NCBI RefSeq assembly: GCF_009687865.1
Contig: NZ_BLAE01000007.1
Location: forward strand, 1 to 64,000
DNA length: 64,000 nt
Origin: Acrocarpospora macrocephala
GTDB taxonomy: Bacteria; Actinomycetota; Actinomycetes; Streptosporangiales; Streptosporangiaceae
Reading direction: 5' to 3'
Of the stretch, positions 44,572 to 55,600 are shown one piece after another. The notes under the pieces were generated by a model. That model was not told where the DNA came from, did no database searches, and saw nothing but the letters and a program-made list of their open reading frames with translations. The position numbers were made by a program, and so were the translations under genes. Each line of letters begins with the position of its first letter. Position 1 is the stretch's first letter.

Positions 44572-47500
44572 ATGGACGAGGGCCGCTGGATCACGGTCAC
44601 GCCTTCCCAGTTCCAGCACGAGCGTGATGCTCTGGAATATGTCCGCCGCAGGCTCCCAGAGGCGGAGCCGTACCGCGCCTGGTCGAACTTCACCTTCACG
44701 GCCGATACCGGACACGTTCGCGAGGTCGACCTGCTGGTCGCGGCACCGAGCGGTCTCTACCTCATCGAGATCAAGAGCCTGCACGGCCAGCTGACCGCGA
44801 GCGGCTCCAACTGGATTCAGCAGAGTCCGTCGGGGGCAGGCACGCGCATCTTCGACAACCCCCTGCACCTGGCCGATTCCAAGGCCAAGCAGCTCAAGAC
44901 GCTTCTTCAGCGGGTGGCCACCAAGAGGGGGGTGCGCGAGCACATCCCGTTCATCCAAGTCGCCGTCTTCCTCTCGGTCCCGTCCCTTCAGATCCAGCTG
45001 CCCGATCACCACCTGCACGGCATCTACGGAACCGAGAGGCAGGAGGATCTTCCCGAGATATGGGAGGACCTGCTCCGCAGGCCGCCGCAGGACGATCGGA
45101 GGCGCTTGACGCCGACCCTGTCGCGGCAGCTGACGATGCTGTTGGAGGATGTGGGGATCGCCCGCAGCAGGCGGCATCTGCAGGTTGGGTCGTGGCAGTT
45201 GGAGGCCCGTCCGTTCGACGTCGGGCCGACCTGGCAGGACCATCACGCCGAGCACTCCCAACTTAAGGCGGAGAAGCGGCGCATCCGTATCTACCTGGTG
45301 GAGCGCAACGCCGATCAGGCCATGCGCGCGAGCATCGAGCGGGCCGCCCGGCGGGAGATGCTCGTTCTACACGGGATCAGCCATCCCGGCATCGTCCAGG
45401 TTGACACGATGGAGTCGCACGAGGCTGGCCCCGCGCTGGTTTTCCGGCATCATCCGAAGGTGATGCGGCTCGACCACTTTCTAGCTCAATATGGCGAGAG
45501 CCTCGAGCTGGACGCGCGGCTGGGCATGATCCGGCAGCTTGCCGAGGCTGTCTCCTTCGCCCACCGGAGGCACCTTTACCATCGGGCGCTGTCGGCACGG
45601 AGCACGCTGGTCGCCCTGGGCGGCGGTCGTGAAGCCGGATGGCTCCGGCCGCAGTTGCAGATCAGCGACTGGCAGACCGCGACCAGGGGAGCCGACTCTG
45701 CGGGCGGGTCGGGTGGGGCGATGTTGCTGAGTTCGATGACCAGCCATGCCGGTGAGCACATCGAGGCCTCGGCCCAGGCCTACCTGGCACCGGAGCTTTC
45801 TGCGCCCAACCCCGACCCAGTGGCCATGGATGTGTTCGGCCTTGGTGCGCTGTCTTACCTGCTGCTGACGGGTCAGCCCCCGGCCGACACGCGCACCGAG
45901 TTGTTCACCCGGCTCTCCAAGGAGAACGGGCTGCGCCCTTCCACGGTTGCCGATTCGATCACGGAGTTCATGGACGAGATGGTCCAGGCGGCTACGGCCC
46001 CAGTGCCGACCCAGCGCCTGGCCACTGTGGCCGAGTTCCTCGAAATGCTGGAGTGTGTCGAGGACGAGGCGACCGCGCCGGAGAGCGCGCACGCTGAGGA
46101 CGAAGCCGTACCCGAGACCGAGGAGCCCGACGCGCTCGACGCCCGCCCCGGGGACGTCGTGGACGGCAGGTGGCGGATCGAGAAGCGCCTCGGCACCGGC
46201 TCGACATCACGCGCATTCCTGGCCGAGAACCTCACGTCCGGCCGTAAGGAAGTGCTGAAGGTCGCCCTGTCGGACGAGAAGGCGTCACGGCTGGAGCACG
46301 AGACTTCGGTGCTGAGCCGCCTCGGCAGCGACTCGCGAGTGATCCGGCTGGCGCGCGAGGAACCGTTGCGTATAGGCGGGCGGACCTTCATCGTGCTCGA
46401 CCACGCCGGGGAGCACACCGTCGCCCGCAAGATCCGCGAGGACGGGCGGCTCAGCCCCGACGAGTTGGAGGTCTTCAGCGAGTACCTATTCGGCGCGGTG
46501 GATTTCCTGGAAGGCGAGGGCGTCACCCACCGAGACATCAAGCCCGACAACATCGCCATCCGGATCCGGCCCAACCGCACTCGCCAGCTGGTCCTGTTCG
46601 ACTTTAGCCTGGCCGGTATCTCGGTGAAAGACATCCAGGCGGGCACTCCGGGATATCTGGACCCCTTCCTAGGTACGGCCTCGCGCCAGGTCTACGACGC
46701 GCATGCCGAGCGGTACGCCGTCGCCGTCACCCTGCATGAGATGGCATCGGGCGAACTGCCCGAATGGGGGGACGGCAAGACCGAGCCGCGGTTCACCGAG
46801 GGATCTCCCACCCTTGCGGTGGAGGCGTTCGACCCTGCGATCCGCGACGGGCTCGTGGACTTCTTCCAGCGGGCTTTACACCGGGACGCCAGGAAGCGGT
46901 TCGACACGCTCAAGGAGATGATGAGCGCCTGGCGGATCGTCTTCCAGCGCTCCGACGACGCCCCTCCCGTCGGTTCCGATCAACCGGTTGACATCGCGGG
47001 CAGTGGCACCTTTCCCGCGGAGTACGACGCCCCGCAGAAGGCCCGGGACAAGGCGGCAAGGACTGCAACGCGGGCGACCGTGCTGGATGTCGCGGGATTG
47101 ACCCAGCGGGCCGTGTCGGCGGCAGGGCGGCTGGAGGCGACCACGGTCGGGGATCTGCTCGACCTGCCGTCAAAGGCGCTGTTCAACCTGCCCGGCTTGG
47201 GCGCGAAGACCCGGCAGGAGCTCCAGCGGCGGATCCGCGACTGGCGGGCGCGCCTGGGAGAGAACGAGATCTCGCCTCTGGCGACCACCGAGAAGAAGGC
47301 GGCCAGGGCCGAGACCACGCACACCACCGCAGACACCGGAGAGGAGGCCCAGGCATTTAGTCGGGTCGGGCTCGACATCATCGCCTCCCTGCTCGTCCCG
47401 GACCTTCAGGCGAACGGGCGCAACGCCACCGAGGTAGATGCGACCCGGCTCCTCCTGGGCCTTCCGAACTCGGCGGGAGAGCCGTCACCGCTCCAGCAGT

Positions 47501-49008
47501 GGCCGCAGCAGCCGCAAGTGGCGATGGAACTGCAGCCCCAGGTCACTTCGGGCCGCATCGCCCAGATCATGGTGAAGCAGCGCGCACGCTGGCGAGACGA
47601 GCCGCTGGTTCGCAGCGTCCTCGACGAAGTGATCACGCTGCTAGCTGGGAGCGGCCGCGTCATGGGAGCGGTTGAGTTGGCCGAGTCGATCCTTGGTCGG
47701 CGCGGCTCAGCTCGCACCGGCAGCACATTGCGCCGGGCGATCGCCATGGCCGCTGTCCGGGCCGCCGTCGAGATCGACCCGGTGCAAGGCGAGCCGCGGC
47801 TCCTCACCCGCAGGCATGGCGACCGGATTATGGTGGCATTGGAGGCAACCGAGACCGACGCGCCCGACACGCCCGCAGGTCCCGCGCTGCTCGACTACGC
47901 CGACGCACTGGGTAAGGCCGCGGACAGGCTGGCGGCCCTGGAGGTACTGCCCACTGCGGCCACCGTGCTGCGCGAACTTCGCGCGGTGAAGGTCCCTGGG
48001 GTCGAAGCTATCCGCGATGACCGGCGGCTGGTCTTCCTCGCAGCGGCCTCCTCCGACCGGGCGGCGGCAACCGCCCGGCTGGAAATCTACCCACGTGACC
48101 TGTCCCCAGTCCGGGCGCTGCGCCTGACTCAGGCCGGTGTCGTGCCTACAGGGATACGGGAGGGTAGGTCGATCGGGCTCACCCCCGAGCAGATTCACGA
48201 GAAAGTCCGCGCCCGCTTCCCCGCGCTGGAACCCCTGCCGAACCACCCAAAGCTGGACGCGCTGCTGCGCGACTCGGGGTTCGACGTCCGCTGGCGGGCC
48301 GACCGCTACGTTTCCCCCCAGGCCGCAGAGTCATCAACTGGCAGGCCGCTCACCCGCCGCGCGACCCGCACCAGCTCAAGCCGCTGGAACGCAGAGACCC
48401 CTGAACTCGCCGAGGCACTGCGCACCGAGGAACGCCTCCGAGCCTCGGCGGAGGTGGCACTGTCCGCAGGCGGCTTCCGCGCGCTCACTGTGCAGTTGAG
48501 CCTGTACGGAAGGGCACGCAGGGAACTCATTTCCCGCTTCGGCGCCCACCCAGTCAACCTGGCGAAACTTTTCCTGCACGCCATGCACGAGCAGGTCACG
48601 CCAGGCAAGAAACCTACCTGGGAGACGATCCTCGACGCCGATGTCGCCGCCCCGGAGAGCAAGGCGGCGTTCAAGCTCAGGGAGTACACCGGCCAGGCAT
48701 GGCAGCTCGTCGCTAATCGTCTCACCGCGCTGGTGGAAGAGGGGACCGGACAGCAGCCCGCGGGGCCGCTGCTCGTTTACGACGCCGCCCCGCTGGCCCG
48801 TTACGACGCCGGGGACATGCTCTTCAGCCTCGCCGCAGGTGCCCGGCAGGGCGGCACGTCGGTCTGGCTGCTCTGCCCCATGAACAACCCGGGGCAGCAG
48901 CCCCGCCTGGACGGGATGCTCGTGCCCGCCCAACTGCCCAACGAATGGATCGTGCTGCCCGACGCATGGGTGGCCAACCAACACAGAAGCGGAGCCAAGG
49001 CGTCGTGA
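44572..49008 (+). CDS. pglW: PglW, NERD-domain Ser/Thr kinase of BREX type 2
   Basis: 1478 aa from ATG 44572, with a strong AGGAGGT just upstream. Domains in order: a NERD nuclease-related domain (about 10-125, EVDLLVAAPSGLYLIEIKSL), a first kinase-like domain (about 230-480) whose loop reads HRALSAR instead of HRD and so is probably inactive, and a second kinase (about 525-790) with LGTGSTSRAFLAE, HRDIKPDN and DFSLAGI. A helix-hairpin-helix resembling the RNA polymerase alpha C-terminus follows (about 845-890, TTVGDLLDLPSKALFNLPGL), then a long helical C-terminus. PglW is the kinase of the phage growth limitation system. It starts the six-gene operon. The 180 bases upstream are A/T-rich and should hold the promoter. 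Confidence 0.92.
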   Translation: MDEGRWITVTPSQFQHERDALEYVRRRLPEAEPYRAWSNFTFTADTGHVREVDLLVAAPSGLYLIEIKSLHGQLTASGSNWIQQSPSGAGTRIFDNPLHLADSKAKQLKTLLQRVATKRGVREHIPFIQVAVFLSVPSLQIQLPDHHLHGIYGTERQEDLPEIWEDLLRRPPQDDRRRLTPTLSRQLTMLLEDVGIARSRRHLQVGSWQLEARPFDVGPTWQDHHAEHSQLKAEKRRIRIYLVERNADQAMRASIERAARREMLVLHGISHPGIVQVDTMESHEAGPALVFRHHPKVMRLDHFLAQYGESLELDARLGMIRQLAEAVSFAHRRHLYHRALSARSTLVALGGGREAGWLRPQLQISDWQTATRGADSAGGSGGAMLLSSMTSHAGEHIEASAQAYLAPELSAPNPDPVAMDVFGLGALSYLLLTGQPPADTRTELFTRLSKENGLRPSTVADSITEFMDEMVQAATAPVPTQRLATVAEFLEMLECVEDEATAPESAHAEDEAVPETEEPDALDARPGDVVDGRWRIEKRLGTGSTSRAFLAENLTSGRKEVLKVALSDEKASRLEHETSVLSRLGSDSRVIRLAREEPLRIGGRTFIVLDHAGEHTVARKIREDGRLSPDELEVFSEYLFGAVDFLEGEGVTHRDIKPDNIAIRIRPNRTRQLVLFDFSLAGISVKDIQAGTPGYLDPFLGTASRQVYDAHAERYAVAVTLHEMASGELPEWGDGKTEPRFTEGSPTLAVEAFDPAIRDGLVDFFQRALHRDARKRFDTLKEMMSAWRIVFQRSDDAPPVGSDQPVDIAGSGTFPAEYDAPQKARDKAARTATRATVLDVAGLTQRAVSAAGRLEATTVGDLLDLPSKALFNLPGLGAKTRQELQRRIRDWRARLGENEISPLATTEKKAARAETTHTTADTGEEAQAFSRVGLDIIASLLVPDLQANGRNATEVDATRLLLGLPNSAGEPSPLQQWPQQPQVAMELQPQVTSGRIAQIMVKQRARWRDEPLVRSVLDEVITLLAGSGRVMGAVELAESILGRRGSARTGSTLRRAIAMAAVRAAVEIDPVQGEPRLLTRRHGDRIMVALEATETDAPDTPAGPALLDYADALGKAADRLAALEVLPTAATVLRELRAVKVPGVEAIRDDRRLVFLAAASSDRAAATARLEIYPRDLSPVRALRLTQAGVVPTGIREGRSIGLTPEQIHEKVRARFPALEPLPNHPKLDALLRDSGFDVRWRADRYVSPQAAESSTGRPLTRRATRTSSSRWNAETPELAEALRTEERLRASAEVALSAGGFRALTVQLSLYGRARRELISRFGAHPVNLAKLFLHAMHEQVTPGKKPTWETILDADVAAPESKAAFKLREYTGQAWQLVANRLTALVEEGTGQQPAGPLLVYDAAPLARYDAGDMLFSLAAGARQGGTSVWLLCPMNNPGQQPRLDGMLVPAQLPNEWIVLPDAWVANQHRSGAKAS

Positions 49009-52000
49009 TCGTTTCCAGGGCACTCAAGGACGACCTCGTCAAGCAGGTGAAGTCGCTGGAAGACGACCTGCGCGAGCAGGCCGAGTCGGTCGCCGATGTC
49101 CGTGCCCGGCTCTGCGGGGAGTATGAGCGGGCGTTCAAGCTCGGCCGGACCGCCGCCACCTGGGCGGCCTGGCGCGACGAGCGGGTCACCCAGGCTGCCG
49201 CCGCTTGGGTGCTGGGCACGGTGTTCGTCCGATTCTGCGAGGACAATGCGCTGCTCGCGCAACCGTACATCGCTGGGCCCTCGCATGACGCGCTGCTCCT
49301 CGCGGAGGAGGCTCAGGAGGAGTTCTTCCGCACCAACCCTGCCGAAACCGACCGAGGCTGGCTGCTAGCCGCCTTCGCCGAGATCGGTCGCTCGCGGGCC
49401 GGCGGCCTACTCTTCGACGAGAAGCACAACCCCCTCTACCAGATCCCAATCTCCCACGACGCGGCCAAGAGCCTGATCGCGTTCTGGCAGCGGCGCGGCA
49501 AGTCCGGCGTGCTGGTCCACTCCTTCGACTCGAAGGACTGGGATACCCGCTTTCTCGGGGACCTCTACCAGGACCTGTCCGAGGCTGCGAGGAAGAATTT
49601 CGCGCTGCTGCAGACGCCCCAGTTCGTCCAGGAGTTCATCCTCAATCGCACGCTGACGCCCGCCATCGCCGAGTTCGGCCACGACGTCGTAAAAATGATC
49701 GACCCCACCTGCGGGTCCGGGCATTTCCTGCTGGGTGCGTTCCATCAACTGCTGAAGGAGTGGGTCCGGCACGCGCCCAACCGCGATCAGCGAGAGCGGG
49801 TACGGCTGGCGCTAGGCGCGGTACACGGCGTAGACCTCAACCCCTTCGCGGTCGCGATCGCCCGTTTCCGGCTGCTTATCGCCGCGCTCAGGGCCGCCGG
49901 CTTCACCTCGCTCGTAGATCTGGAAAAGCATGACCTGGGGAACCTCAACATTGCCATCGGCGATGCCCTCATCAGGCACCCGCAGCGCGCGATTACCGGC
50001 ATCGACAAGGACGAGGCACTCGCGGATTTTCAATACGCCATTGAGGATCGCGACAATTTTCCCGGCATCCTCGACGAGGGTCGCTACCACGTGGTTGTCG
50101 GAAATCCCCCGTACATCACTGTCAAGGACAAAAAGCTTAACCGGCTCTACCGCGATCTATATGACGCTTGCGCAGGTACGTATGCGCTATCAGTGCCCTT
50201 CGCCCAGCGGTTCTTCCAACTTGCTCGTACAGGTGGCGCTGATGGGCGTGGTTCTGGCTATGTTGGCCAGATCACTGCGAACTCCTTCACGAAGCGTGAG
50301 TTCGGCAGGAAGATCATTCAGCAGTTCTTCCGGGATGAGATCGAATTGACGCATGTCATCGACACCTCGGGTGCGTACATTCCCGGCCATAGCACGCCAA
50401 CCGTGATCCTGATCGGTCGTAACAAGGGCTACCGGAAAGCCCGAATTGAGACCATCCGGACGGTCATGGGCGTCCGCGGGGAACCTAATACTCCAGAGGA
50501 CCCCGGCAGAGGAATAGTATGGCAGGCCATTGTGAGCCAAATTGACCTACCTGGCTCTGAAAGCAACTGGGTCTCGGTAGTTGATCTCGAACGCGAGCAA
50601 CTCGGGACACATCCATGGACCCTCACTGGCGGCGGCGCAAGCGATCTCGTCCAGATAGTCGAAAAGGCTGCCCAGAAGATGGATAGCCGTGTGCAGAAGC
50701 CTATCGGGCGGGCCATACGTGCCGGTGCCGACGAGGCTTTCATACGACCTTTCCGCCCCACTCTTAGGGTCATTGCCGCGCGCGAGGCACTCAAGCCGCT
50801 GATGCAAGGCGAAGTGGTTCGAGATTGGGATTCCAGACCAGAGCAGGCTATTTGGTACCCCTACGAAGAAGCGCTTTCCGATGGTGATCTCGCTACTGAG
50901 CTTTGGCCTTGGCGTCGTTCGTTGGAGGAGCGGCGCACTTTTCAGGGCAATATGGCGGCCGCAGGACTGCAGTGGTGGGAATACATGCAGCACACCGCCT
51001 CCGCGTATCGGACGCCACTGTCGATTGCGTTTGCGTTTGTTGCGACGCATAATCACTTCGTGCTGGATCGGGGTGGGAAGGTCTTCAAGCAGTCCGCGCC
51101 GGTGATCAAATTGCCGGAGGGGGCGACGGAGGATGAGCACCTGGAGTTGTTGGGGGTTCTCAATAGCTCTGCGGCGTGCTTCTGGCTCAAGCAGGTGAGT
51201 CACAGTAAGGGCAACGCCACGGCCTCGAGCGGAATGCCTGATCAACCCTGGTCGTGGAATTGGGAGTTCACGGGAACGAAGCTGCAGGAGTTCCCGTTAC
51301 CGGGAAATCTTCCGTTGGAGCGGGGGCGCGAGCTTAATGCGCTGGCGCAAAAGCTGGCATCGGTCAACCCCTCGATCGTGGTGGCGGAAGCCGTACCGAC
51401 TCGTGAGGCGCTGGCGAGGGCACGAGTGGAATGGCACTCCGCACGCGGTCAGATGATCGCGGCGCAGGAGGAGCTGGACTGGGAGGTTTACTCGCTCTAC
51501 GGACTCCTCGATGAGGAACTGACAGCTCCGGCGCTCTCCGTACCGGAACTGAACCTCGGAGAGCGGGCTTTTGATATCGTGCTCGCCCGCAAGATGGCGG
51601 CTGGTGAACTCACCACAAAATGGTTCAGCCATCACAACGCCAAGCCACTCCTCGATCTGCCGGACCACTGGCCCGCCGAGTACACCGAGGTGGTGGAAAG
51701 GCGGATCGCGATGATCGAGTCGGATCGGAACATCGCTCTGATCGAGCGGCCGGAGTGCAAGCGGCGCTGGGCGACCGAGGGTTTCGACGCGATGCAGGAG
51801 CGGGCGCTGCGGGAGTGGCTGCTGGACCGGTTCGAGGCGCGCGAGCTCTGGTTCCACCATGTGGATGGGATGGAGCAGCCGCGACTGTTGACCACTGCGC
51901 AGCTCGCCGACGCGCTGCGGCGGGATGCCGACGTGCTGTCCGTGGCCAGACTCTACTCGGGCAAGGACATAGAGGTGGTCGTCTCTGAGCTTGTGGCCGA

Positions 52001-52592
52001 CGAGCACGTGCCGTACCTGGCCGCGCTCCGCTACAAGGACTCCGGCCTGGAGAAGCGCGCCGACTGGGAGTACGTGTGGGATCGGCAACGTACCGAGGAC
52101 GCCGCCGAGTCAGAGGATACGAAGAAGAAGATCCGGGATGCGATTCCCGTACCGCCCAAGTACAGTTCGGGTGACTTCCTCAAGACCTCGTACTGGAGTA
52201 ATCGCGGCAAGCTGGACGTGCCGAAGGAGCGGTTCATCTCCTACCCATACGCGGGTCGGGACGGCGCATCGTCCACGAAGGATGGGGCTCTGCTGCTCGG
52301 CTGGGCGGGCTTCGACCACCGTGAGCAGGCACAGGCCCTTGCCACACTGATCGTGGAACGGGAACAGGGCGACGGCTGGGGTGCCGATCGGCTGACGCCG
52401 CTGCTGGCTGGCCTGCGTGAGGTGCTGCCGTGGGTGCGGCAGTGGCATGGAGAGTTCGACGCCACTTATGGTGCCAGCCCGGCTGAGATCTATGCGGGTT
52501 TCCTCGACCAGATGGCGAGCCACCTGAACCTCACCGACGACGATCTCGCCCGCTGGCGGCCGCCCGCCACTGGCCGCGGCCGCAGGAAGTAA
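49005..52592 (+). CDS. pglX: PglX, BREX type 2 N6-adenine DNA methyltransferase
   Basis: About 1195 aa from GTG 49005, overlapping pglW by GTGA. The frame is open 60 bases further upstream, but inside pglW. SAM motif I is DPTCGSGHFLLGAF (near 232) and catalytic motif IV VVGNPPYITV (near 366), as in gamma-class adenine methylases. The large C-terminal half should contain target recognition. In BREX the methylase marks host DNA at a non-palindromic site, and phage replication is blocked when unmodified DNA enters. In Streptomyces coelicolor PglX is toxic without PglZ. Confidence 0.93.
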   Translation: MIVSRALKDDLVKQVKSLEDDLREQAESVADVRARLCGEYERAFKLGRTAATWAAWRDERVTQAAAAWVLGTVFVRFCEDNALLAQPYIAGPSHDALLLAEEAQEEFFRTNPAETDRGWLLAAFAEIGRSRAGGLLFDEKHNPLYQIPISHDAAKSLIAFWQRRGKSGVLVHSFDSKDWDTRFLGDLYQDLSEAARKNFALLQTPQFVQEFILNRTLTPAIAEFGHDVVKMIDPTCGSGHFLLGAFHQLLKEWVRHAPNRDQRERVRLALGAVHGVDLNPFAVAIARFRLLIAALRAAGFTSLVDLEKHDLGNLNIAIGDALIRHPQRAITGIDKDEALADFQYAIEDRDNFPGILDEGRYHVVVGNPPYITVKDKKLNRLYRDLYDACAGTYALSVPFAQRFFQLARTGGADGRGSGYVGQITANSFTKREFGRKIIQQFFRDEIELTHVIDTSGAYIPGHSTPTVILIGRNKGYRKARIETIRTVMGVRGEPNTPEDPGRGIVWQAIVSQIDLPGSESNWVSVVDLEREQLGTHPWTLTGGGASDLVQIVEKAAQKMDSRVQKPIGRAIRAGADEAFIRPFRPTLRVIAAREALKPLMQGEVVRDWDSRPEQAIWYPYEEALSDGDLATELWPWRRSLEERRTFQGNMAAAGLQWWEYMQHTASAYRTPLSIAFAFVATHNHFVLDRGGKVFKQSAPVIKLPEGATEDEHLELLGVLNSSAACFWLKQVSHSKGNATASSGMPDQPWSWNWEFTGTKLQEFPLPGNLPLERGRELNALAQKLASVNPSIVVAEAVPTREALARARVEWHSARGQMIAAQEELDWEVYSLYGLLDEELTAPALSVPELNLGERAFDIVLARKMAAGELTTKWFSHHNAKPLLDLPDHWPAEYTEVVERRIAMIESDRNIALIERPECKRRWATEGFDAMQERALREWLLDRFEARELWFHHVDGMEQPRLLTTAQLADALRRDADVLSVARLYSGKDIEVVVSELVADEHVPYLAALRYKDSGLEKRADWEYVWDRQRTEDAAESEDTKKKIRDAIPVPPKYSSGDFLKTSYWSNRGKLDVPKERFISYPYAGRDGASSTKDGALLLGWAGFDHREQAQALATLIVEREQGDGWGADRLTPLLAGLREVLPWVRQWHGEFDATYGASPAEIYAGFLDQMASHLNLTDDDLARWRPPATGRGRRK

Positions 52593-52600
52593 GGAGCGCG

Positions 52601-55600
52601 ATGTCTACGCCGATTCAGCAGCCGCTGCTCAGGGAATTCATCGACATCCCTGAGGCGATGACCGACAGTGATCTCGTCCTCGAATTGGCCAGCGGGGTCA
52701 ACCGGGCTGAGGAGACGCTGCGCGAATACGTGATCACCGATTCGCTGGTGGACAACTACGACCAGGCGCTCGGGTTGATCAAGAGCGCGGTGACCGGTCA
52801 GGCGTCGAAGGCCGCGTACCTGCACGGCTCCTTCGGTTCGGGTAAGTCGCACTTCATGGCGGTGCTGCACGCTCTGCTGCGCAAAGAGAAGGTCGCCAGG
52901 GAGCGACCAGAGTTCGCTCCGCTGCTTGCCAGGCACGACTGGATGGACGGCAAGAAGTTCCTGCTGGTGCCGTTCCACCTTCTCGGTGCGAAGTCTCTGG
53001 AGCAGCGGGTGTTCGGCCGCTACATCGACTACGTGAGGGTGCTGCACCCGGATACCTCGATTCCGGCGGTGCACCGCACTGACGCCCTTCTCGACCAAGG
53101 GCGCTTCACCAGGGAACGGGTCGGCGATAAGGGTTTCATCGACGGGCTGCCGGGAGGGGAAGACGAAGATGAGTGGGGGGACAGCTCGGCCTTCTGGACG
53201 TCGGAGAAGCTCGACGCCGCCTTCGCCGCCGCGTACGACGACGAGCTGCGCCGGCGGCTCGTCAACGACCTGCTGCTGAGCTGGGGCGGGGGCTTCTTCC
53301 GCGACGCAAAGGAGGACGCCGAGGCGTTCGTGTCACTGGATGCGGGGCTAAAGGAGATCAGCCGCCACGCCAAGGAACTAGGCTACGACAGCCTCATCCT
53401 GTTCCTTGACGAGCTGGTGCTGTGGCTCATCAACTCGGCGGGGGACGCGCAATTCGTCAGCCGCGAGATGCAGAAGATCACGAACTTCGTGGAGGGAGGT
53501 GACCCGGACCGGCCTGCGCCGGTGGTGAGCTTCATCGCTCGCCAGCGCGATCTACGGGAAGCGCTCGGCGAGCAGGTGACCGGCACCACCGAGCTGAGCA
53601 TCCTGGACACCCTCGACCTGGCAAAGGCCCGGTTCGAGACCATCACGCTGGAAGACCGGAACTTGCCAGTGATCGCCCGGGAGCGGGTGCTCAAGCGCAG
53701 GGAGCCGATGGTGGAGTCGGAAGCCGCCATCGCGCGGGCCTTCGACCAGACCACAGGCCTGCGCCAGCAGGTTCGGGACACCCTGCTCGGCGTGGGAGGC
53801 GGCACCGGGGCCGACATCGAGGCGTTCCGCAAGACCTACCCGTTCAGCCCGTCCTTCATGGACACGCTGGTCCACCTGTCGGCGGCGTTGCAGCGGTCGC
53901 GTACGGCATTGAAGCTCATGCGCCGCCTGCTGATCCGCCGCCGTGACGAGCTCTGGCTCGGCCAGCTCATCCCGCTCGGTGACCTCTACGATGTGATTAC
54001 CGAGGGTGGTGACGAGCCGTTCACCCAGAAGCTTAAGGTGGAGTTCGAGGCCGCGCAGAAGCTTTATGAGGTGAAGCTGCGTCCGTACTTGCTCGACAGG
54101 TACGGCCTCACCGAGGATGACATCGCCCGGGCGCAGCGAGGGGACCGCGGGGACATTGCCGACGCGCAGACGGCTGGGAAGGTCCGGGCGTTCAGCGGTG
54201 ACGATCGGCTGATGAAGACTCTGCTGCTGTCGGCCCTTGCGCCTACGGTGCCCGCCCTGCACAACCTAACCGCCAGCCGCCTGTCGGCGCTCAACCACGG
54301 CAGTGTGATGAGCCCGATCCCCGGCACTGAGGTCACGCAGGTGTCGAGGAAGGTCGAGGATTGGGCGGGTCAGTTCACCGAGATCAAGTTCGCCGGAGGT
54401 GATGACCCCGGCGTGGGTCTGGAGCTCGTCGGAGTCGATGTCGAGTCGGTCCTGTCGACGGCCCGGTTCGCCAACACCGACGGCGCAAGGAAGAACCTCA
54501 TCAAGAAGCTGCTCTACACCGAGCTCGGTGTCACCGAGACCGGGCAGTACAACGGGGACCGGTTCGATCTCACCTGGCGCGGGGGCAAGCGTTCAGTGGA
54601 GGTCATCTTCGGCAACATCCGCGATGCGCATGACCTGCGGGACGACGTCTTCCACCCCGCCGATCCCACCTCGTGGCGCGTGATTGTCGACTATCCCTTC
54701 GACCTTGACGACTACACGCCCGCCGATGACCGTAATCGGCTGCAGAACATGGCGGTTCGCGATTGGACGCTCTGCTGGATCCCGGCGTCGCTGTCTCCGG
54801 AACGGATGAAGGATCTGGGCAAGTTCGTCGTCCTTGACTACGTGCTCTCGGGGCAGCGTTTCGAGGAGCACGCGGGCCATCTGAACCCGACCGATCGGCA
54901 TCGGGCTCGCCAGACTTTGACGGACCAGCGGAACACCCTGCAGGGCAAGCTGACCGAGACATTCCGCCAGGCGTACGGCCTGATTACCAAGCAGCCCGGA
55001 GACGTCGTCACCGGGTTCGACGACCATCTGTTCTCCCTGAATAGCGGGTTGCGACCCAGGCTGGCCTCTGGCGCTGCGCTGTCTGAGGCGATGAGGTCGC
55101 TTGCCGATCAAATGCTGACGGTGCAGTATCCCGCGCATCCCGACTTCGACCCCGATCGCATCGGCACGACCGTCAGGCTCGCCGACGCCCGCCTGGTTCT
55201 GGACTACGTACGTCAGGCGACCGAGAAGCCCAGCGACCCGGTGGAGGTCGACAAGTCACATCGCGCGACTATGCGCCGGATCGCCAACCCCCTGCTCATC
55301 GGTGAGATGCATGAGGCGAAGTTCGTCCTCGGGTCGTACTGGCGCCAGCACTTCCAGCAGCAGGCGGCCAAGGAGGGCGTAACCGGCGACATGCGCCTGG
55401 CCAAGCTGCTCGACTGGATCGACCTCCCCGAGGCGCGAGGCCTGGAGAAGCTGGTAGCCCACCTCATCATCGCCTGCTTCGCGGAGCAGACGGACCGTGC
55501 CTTCGTCTACCGAGGCAACGTCGAGGCGAGGACACCGGAGCTGAACCAGATCAAGGACGAGATGGCGCTGCGCGAGCAGCAGCTCCCCGACGAGCAGACC

